Part shown: positions 5,607 through 8,383 of the stretch, one piece after another | Layout of the letters: each line of letters starts with the position of its first letter | Position numbering within the stretch: position 1 is the stretch's first letter | Assembly (NCBI GenBank): GCA_964567125.1 | Contig: CAZMLC010000097.1 | Span: 1-8,383 of the forward strand | Direction of reading: 5' to 3' | Length of the DNA: 8,383 nt | DNA from: CAZMLC01 sp964567125 | Lineage (GTDB): Bacteria; Verrucomicrobiota; Kiritimatiellia; RFP12; UBA1067 | Translations under genes and position numbers: made by a program | Notes under the pieces: generated by a model | The model's input: the letters and a program-made list of their open reading frames with translations, nothing else | Database searches by the model: none | What the model was told of the DNA's origin: nothing

Positions 5607-6956
5607 ATGCGTACTACACCTTTCCGCTTAAATTGGACACCGCTGCTCAGCGATCAACGCCAACATGCCGTTGGCACCAAACAGCCAGCAAAAAAAAATC
5701 TTAATCAGCCTGCGCGTACGGCCTTCGAACACGACTATGACCGCATCGTCTTTTCCGCGCCGTTCCGGCGGCTTGCAAAAAAAATGCAGGTACATCCGTT
5801 TGCTGAAGTAGATCAGATTCACAACCGTCTGACCCATACGCTCGAAGTCGCCAGTGTGGGACGTTCCCTAGGCGCAGCCGCCTACGAAGTCATCGCCGAA
5901 CGGGATACCCTGCCCAGCAACCGGAGCCGCGAGGACATCATCTGCATTCTACAGGTCGCCTGCCTGGCCCACGATATGGGGAACCCGCCGTTCGGACATG
6001 CCGGCGAAGCCGCCATCCGCGAGTGGTCAAAAGCCCATGAGCACCAGCTGTTCGACGCGCTGATTCCCGACCCCGCAACCCGTCAGGCCATTGCGCGCGA
6101 CTGGATCTTCTTTGAAGGCAATGCGCAGGGGTTCCGCATGATGGCGCGCGCGGACAATCGCGAGCAACTCTACTTTCTCCTGACCTATGCCGCATTAGGC
6201 ACCATGATCAAATATCCCTGGACCTCAACCGATCCGCGCGTGGTGCGCGAAGAGAAAATGAATGTCTTTTCATCCGAGGCGGACATTTTCGACGACCTGG
6301 TCACGACCTTGGGGTTGCGCAATCCGGAGGGCCATATTGTCCGCCATCCGCTCTCGTTTCTCGCGGAAGCCGCGGATGACATCTGCTACCGCATCTGTGA
6401 TTTCGAAGATGCGGTCCACATGCACATCCTGCCCGAAAAAGAGGTGCGCAAGATCTTCTGTACGCTCATCGGCCAAACCCTGCCAGGCCCCCTCTCCTCG
6501 CTGCGCGCCAAGGCGATCAGCAGCCTGATCCGCGCAACCAACAAAACCTTTAAGGACAATTATGAGGCGATCATGACCGGCACACGCGCCTGTACGCACG
6601 ATCTGAAGCGCGATTTCCCGAAAACGATGCAGAAGGGGCTCGACGACATTCGCAAGCGCTATCCCGACATCTTCAACCACCGGCGTAAAATCGCCTCGGA
6701 AATCGGCGCGTATACGGTTCTCGGCAAGATACTCGAGCACTACACCCAAGCGGTTCGTGCACTCGCCAATGCCGGCAAATACAAAGAACTCACCTATATT
6801 CAGAAGCGCTGCATGGAACTAGCCTGGGGCGAAGAGTACGTGCGCAAGAACCAGGCGCAAAGCTACGCCTGGTGGCTGGGCCGCGTCCTCGACTATGTCT
6901 CGGGAATGACCGACAACTACGCCACGCGCGTCGCCAATGAGATTGAGGGGACTTAA
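5607..6956 (+). CDS. dgt: dGTPase-family deoxynucleoside triphosphate triphosphohydrolase
   Basis: A 449-residue cytoplasmic HD-superfamily hydrolase that cleaves dNTPs, classically dGTP, to the deoxynucleoside and inorganic triphosphate, which controls dNTP pools. The metal-binding motif is complete: His77 in NRLTHTLEVASVGRSLG, His122-Asp123 in AHDMGNPPFGHAGE (121-134), and Asp257 in AEAADDICYRICDFEDA. The N-terminal block FSAPFRRLAKKMQV (49-62) is the usual family lead-in to the HD core. Length is in the normal range for the bacterial dGTPase family. The start follows the AGGAG ribosome site and gives an N-terminus (MRTTPFRLNW) without extra sequence. Two A tracts lie early in the gene: nine A at 5690-5698 and eight A at 5777-5784. 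Its stop codon overlaps that of hydF on the other strand. The substrate may be broader than dGTP, since many family members act on all dNTPs or need an activating dNTP. Confidence 0.92.
   Translation: MRTTPFRLNWTPLLSDQRQHAVGTKQPAKKNLNQPARTAFEHDYDRIVFSAPFRRLAKKMQVHPFAEVDQIHNRLTHTLEVASVGRSLGAAAYEVIAERDTLPSNRSREDIICILQVACLAHDMGNPPFGHAGEAAIREWSKAHEHQLFDALIPDPATRQAIARDWIFFEGNAQGFRMMARADNREQLYFLLTYAALGTMIKYPWTSTDPRVVREEKMNVFSSEADIFDDLVTTLGLRNPEGHIVRHPLSFLAEAADDICYRICDFEDAVHMHILPEKEVRKIFCTLIGQTLPGPLSSLRAKAISSLIRATNKTFKDNYEAIMTGTRACTHDLKRDFPKTMQKGLDDIRKRYPDIFNHRRKIASEIGAYTVLGKILEHYTQAVRALANAGKYKELTYIQKRCMELAWGEEYVRKNQAQSYAWWLGRVLDYVSGMTDNYATRVANEIEGT
6953..6956. other. Shared TTAA: stop codons of dgt and hydF overlap
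   Basis: The self-complementary TTAA supplies TAA for dgt on the plus strand (6954-6956) and TAA for hydF on the minus strand (6953-6955). The two convergent genes have no intergenic DNA, so any terminator must lie inside the opposite gene. Confidence 0.9.
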
Positions 6957-8209
6957 ATGCCAAAAGGCTTGAGCACGCGCTGCAGCGCGGCCGGGCCTTG
7001 CAGATAGGAGAGCAACACCCCGTAATTGGTGATCGGCACGCCGACCGTCTCCAAATCGCGCAACCGCGCCTGCAACTTCTGCGCACTGATCATACACCCG
7101 CCGCAATGGATAATGAGCGCGTACTGATCGAGCTGCCTGTTGTCCTGGAATTCGCGGCCGAAATTATGTTCGACGATCACGCCGGGATAACGTTTGGCAA
7201 ACTGCTTGGGAATCTGCACAGTCCCGATATCTTCACCGATGCGCGAATGGTTGCACGCCTCGACGATCAGCACCTTGTCGCCCGCTTTCAGATGATCCAG
7301 CGCCTTCACACCATCCGAAAATTCGCGCAGCCGTCCGCGACTGAAATAGTTGATCATGACAATCGAAAAGGTCGTCAGCGCAATGTCCGCCGGACACCAA
7401 TCCTTCATGATATCCATGGCCTGCGAATCGGTGATCATGGCCTGCGGACGCGTCTGGAAATTATTCACAAACGCCGTAAAGCGCTGCAACTCCTCCGCGG
7501 CCTCGGACTTGGAACCGCGCGCCTTGCTCAGGTCAAGCCGGTACGAAACCGGATAGGCCCACTGCCGCGTGATGTACTCCTCAACCATGGCCTGCGGACG
7601 CAAGAACCGTCCCGGCGGCGTCTCCTTATCCATGGGAATGATCAGGATATAATAGGCATCCTTCCTGACGAACGGCAGCAGTTCGGTCGTATCCTGCTTC
7701 GGCACATAATTCGTCAGAATAAAATCAATCAACGCAGGGCGCTGTGTCGCATCGTTCGCCGCAATGTTAATTTTCGTATAGAAGCGCAGCAGATCGAGTT
7801 CCGCCTCAATCCGCGCGGTATCGCAAATCGCACCAAAGTGATTATAGATAATCAAAATCTGCTTATCGAGTTCACGCGCCGTTTCGATAATTTCGCGTTC
7901 TGCAACCAGACTCGTTGTCGCGGGATCGATCACCAGCAGAACAAGATCGCAGGCCTTCAGATCATTCAACGTTTTGTGACGTTTCTTCTCACCGAGTTCG
8001 CCCTGCTCATCGAGTCCGGCAGTATCAAAGAGCTTAACCGGTCCGATACCGTGGATCTCCAGCAATGCGATCTTGGTGTCCGCAGTCGTACCCGGCGTCG
8101 GATCGACGATCGACGTCTCCTGCTGGGTCAGCACATTCATGACCGAGCTTTTGCCCGCGTTCATTTTGCCAAAAATACCGATATGATCTCGTTCGACTAA
8201 TACAGACAT
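6953..8209 (-). CDS. hydF: [FeFe]-hydrogenase H-cluster maturation GTPase HydF
   Basis: A 418-residue protein acting as scaffold and GTPase that builds the 2Fe subcluster with HydE and HydG and delivers it to apo-hydrogenase in anaerobes. The N-terminal GTPase domain shows G1 (GKMNAGKSS, 14-22), G2 (PTPGTTADT, 37-45) and G3 (DTAG, 62-65). The G4 position reads YNHFG (122-126) instead of NKxD. The middle dimerisation domain carries TDSQAMDIMKDWCPADIALT (260-279). The C-terminal iron-sulfur domain has CNH (319-321), 46 residues, then HCGGC (368-372), matching the diagnostic CxHx(46-53)HCxxC, and ends with VPITNYGVLL and LKPFGI. The ATG at 8209 is chosen because the promoter lies immediately upstream and the HIGIFGKMNAGKSS block begins only nine residues in, as in other HydFs; a TTG at 8296 would put the promoter inside the gene. 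No Shine-Dalgarno is present, which fits a leaderless mRNA. No other hyd gene lies in the window. Confidence 0.95.
   Translation of the reverse strand: MSVLVERDHIGIFGKMNAGKSSVMNVLTQQETSIVDPTPGTTADTKIALLEIHGIGPVKLFDTAGLDEQGELGEKKRHKTLNDLKACDLVLLVIDPATTSLVAEREIIETARELDKQILIIYNHFGAICDTARIEAELDLLRFYTKINIAANDATQRPALIDFILTNYVPKQDTTELLPFVRKDAYYILIIPMDKETPPGRFLRPQAMVEEYITRQWAYPVSYRLDLSKARGSKSEAAEELQRFTAFVNNFQTRPQAMITDSQAMDIMKDWCPADIALTTFSIVMINYFSRGRLREFSDGVKALDHLKAGDKVLIVEACNHSRIGEDIGTVQIPKQFAKRYPGVIVEHNFGREFQDNRQLDQYALIIHCGGCMISAQKLQARLRDLETVGVPITNYGVLLSYLQGPAALQRVLKPFGI
6976..6989. repeat. 14-base GC palindrome at the dgt/hydF convergence
   Basis: CGCGCTGCAGCGCG is perfectly palindromic and lies 19 bases past the dgt stop, inside the last codons of hydF. 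In RNA it would make a five-pair hairpin with a TGCA loop on either strand. No T run follows on the plus strand, so it is not a classic intrinsic terminator. Confidence 0.4.
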
Positions 8210-8217
8210 GGGAATGC

Positions 8218-8247
8218 AGTATATCCGCTTGCCGCGCACACTGTCAA
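8218..8247 (-). promoter_or_regulatory. Strong sigma70-type promoter of hydF, leaderless geometry
   Basis: Reading the minus strand, a perfect TTGACA (8242-8247) is followed after 18 bases by TATACT (8218-8223, five of six to TATAAT). Only eight bases then separate the -10 box from the hydF ATG at 8209. Initiation at the usual distance of about seven bases falls on or within two bases of the A of the ATG, giving a leaderless or near-leaderless transcript. Confidence 0.75.
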
Positions 8248-8383
8248 GGTTAGGCCGGCGCAAAACTGTGGTTGATCTCATTTTGTGAATCGACAAAGTA
8301 AGTTAGTCGATGCTGAAAAAGGCTTTTCCAAGCCACGCGGTAGATCATAGTTTGTTTTGTTTCCGGCGGACAGCGGAAAGGCG
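8248..8383. other. Upstream non-coding or unresolved right end
   Basis: Beyond the hydF promoter no gene can be supported. The only structure is TTTCCG (8360-8365) and CGGAAA (8374-8379), a six-pair stem with an eight-base loop, lacking a T run after it on either strand. A short frame from ATG 8310 runs off the plus-strand edge and several frames are open on the minus strand, but none shows a recognisable protein or ribosome site. Confidence 0.3.

Noticed and set aside
6998..8200. 400-codon open frame on the plus strand opposite hydF
   Set aside because: It lies wholly within hydF, has no ribosome site or recognisable domain, and is low-complexity Arg/His/Gln-rich as expected of an antisense shadow.
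8210..8296. TTG-initiated 29-residue N-terminal extension of HydF
   Set aside because: It would include the near-consensus promoter, and HydF homologues begin close to the G1 loop.
8250..8383. Minus-strand frame ending at 8250 (MIYRVAWKSLFQHR...) as the 3' end of a gene upstream of hydF
   Set aside because: Other minus-strand frames are also open over much of this short AT-richer stretch, no family is recognised and no ribosome site is seen.

Overview
The window holds six protein-coding genes packed at high density. No RNA gene, insertion sequence or CRISPR array is visible. Coding DNA is moderately GC-rich. The [FeFe]-hydrogenase maturase HydF points to an anaerobic, hydrogen-metabolising bacterium. 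The secreted right-handed beta-helix protein belongs to a type that I recall as common in the Planctomycetes-Verrucomicrobia-Chlamydiae group (Kiritimatiellota, Lentisphaerae, Verrucomicrobia). An anaerobic member of that group is my best guess; it is an inference from gene content, not a demonstrated assignment.

Layout from left to right. (1) The 3' part of a YbaK-type Cys-tRNA(Pro) deacylase gene enters on the plus strand and ends at 347. (2) Facing it are three minus-strand genes separated by only 33 and 44 bases, so they are probably co-transcribed: a ClC chloride transporter (5348-3936), a secreted beta-helix protein (3902-1929), and a fusion of a siroheme-synthase (precorrin-2 dehydrogenase-like) domain to glutamyl-tRNA reductase, HemA (1884-403). 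(3) A divergent regulatory region of about 258 bases (5349-5606) contains a good sigma70-type promoter for the rightward gene and several dyad repeats. (4) A dGTPase-type HD hydrolase (dgt) runs rightward from 5607 to 6956. (5) hydF runs leftward from 8209 to 6953, and its stop codon overlaps that of dgt in a shared TTAA. (6) The last 174 bases hold the hydF promoter and otherwise no gene I can support.

There is no single obvious pathway. The fusion protein combines the first committed step of C5 tetrapyrrole synthesis with a late step of siroheme synthesis. HydF completes the H-cluster scaffold of [FeFe]-hydrogenase. YbaK edits mischarged tRNA(Pro). Dgt degrades dNTPs. The points most worth a second look are the SirC-HemA fusion with its shortened C-terminus and Cys-rich N-terminal domain; the hydF promoter, whose -10 box lies 8 bases from the ATG and implies a leaderless mRNA; the degenerate G4 motif of HydF; and the dgt leader, where the predicted transcription start coincides with the ATG of an overlapping 43-codon reading frame that ends at an A9 tract.
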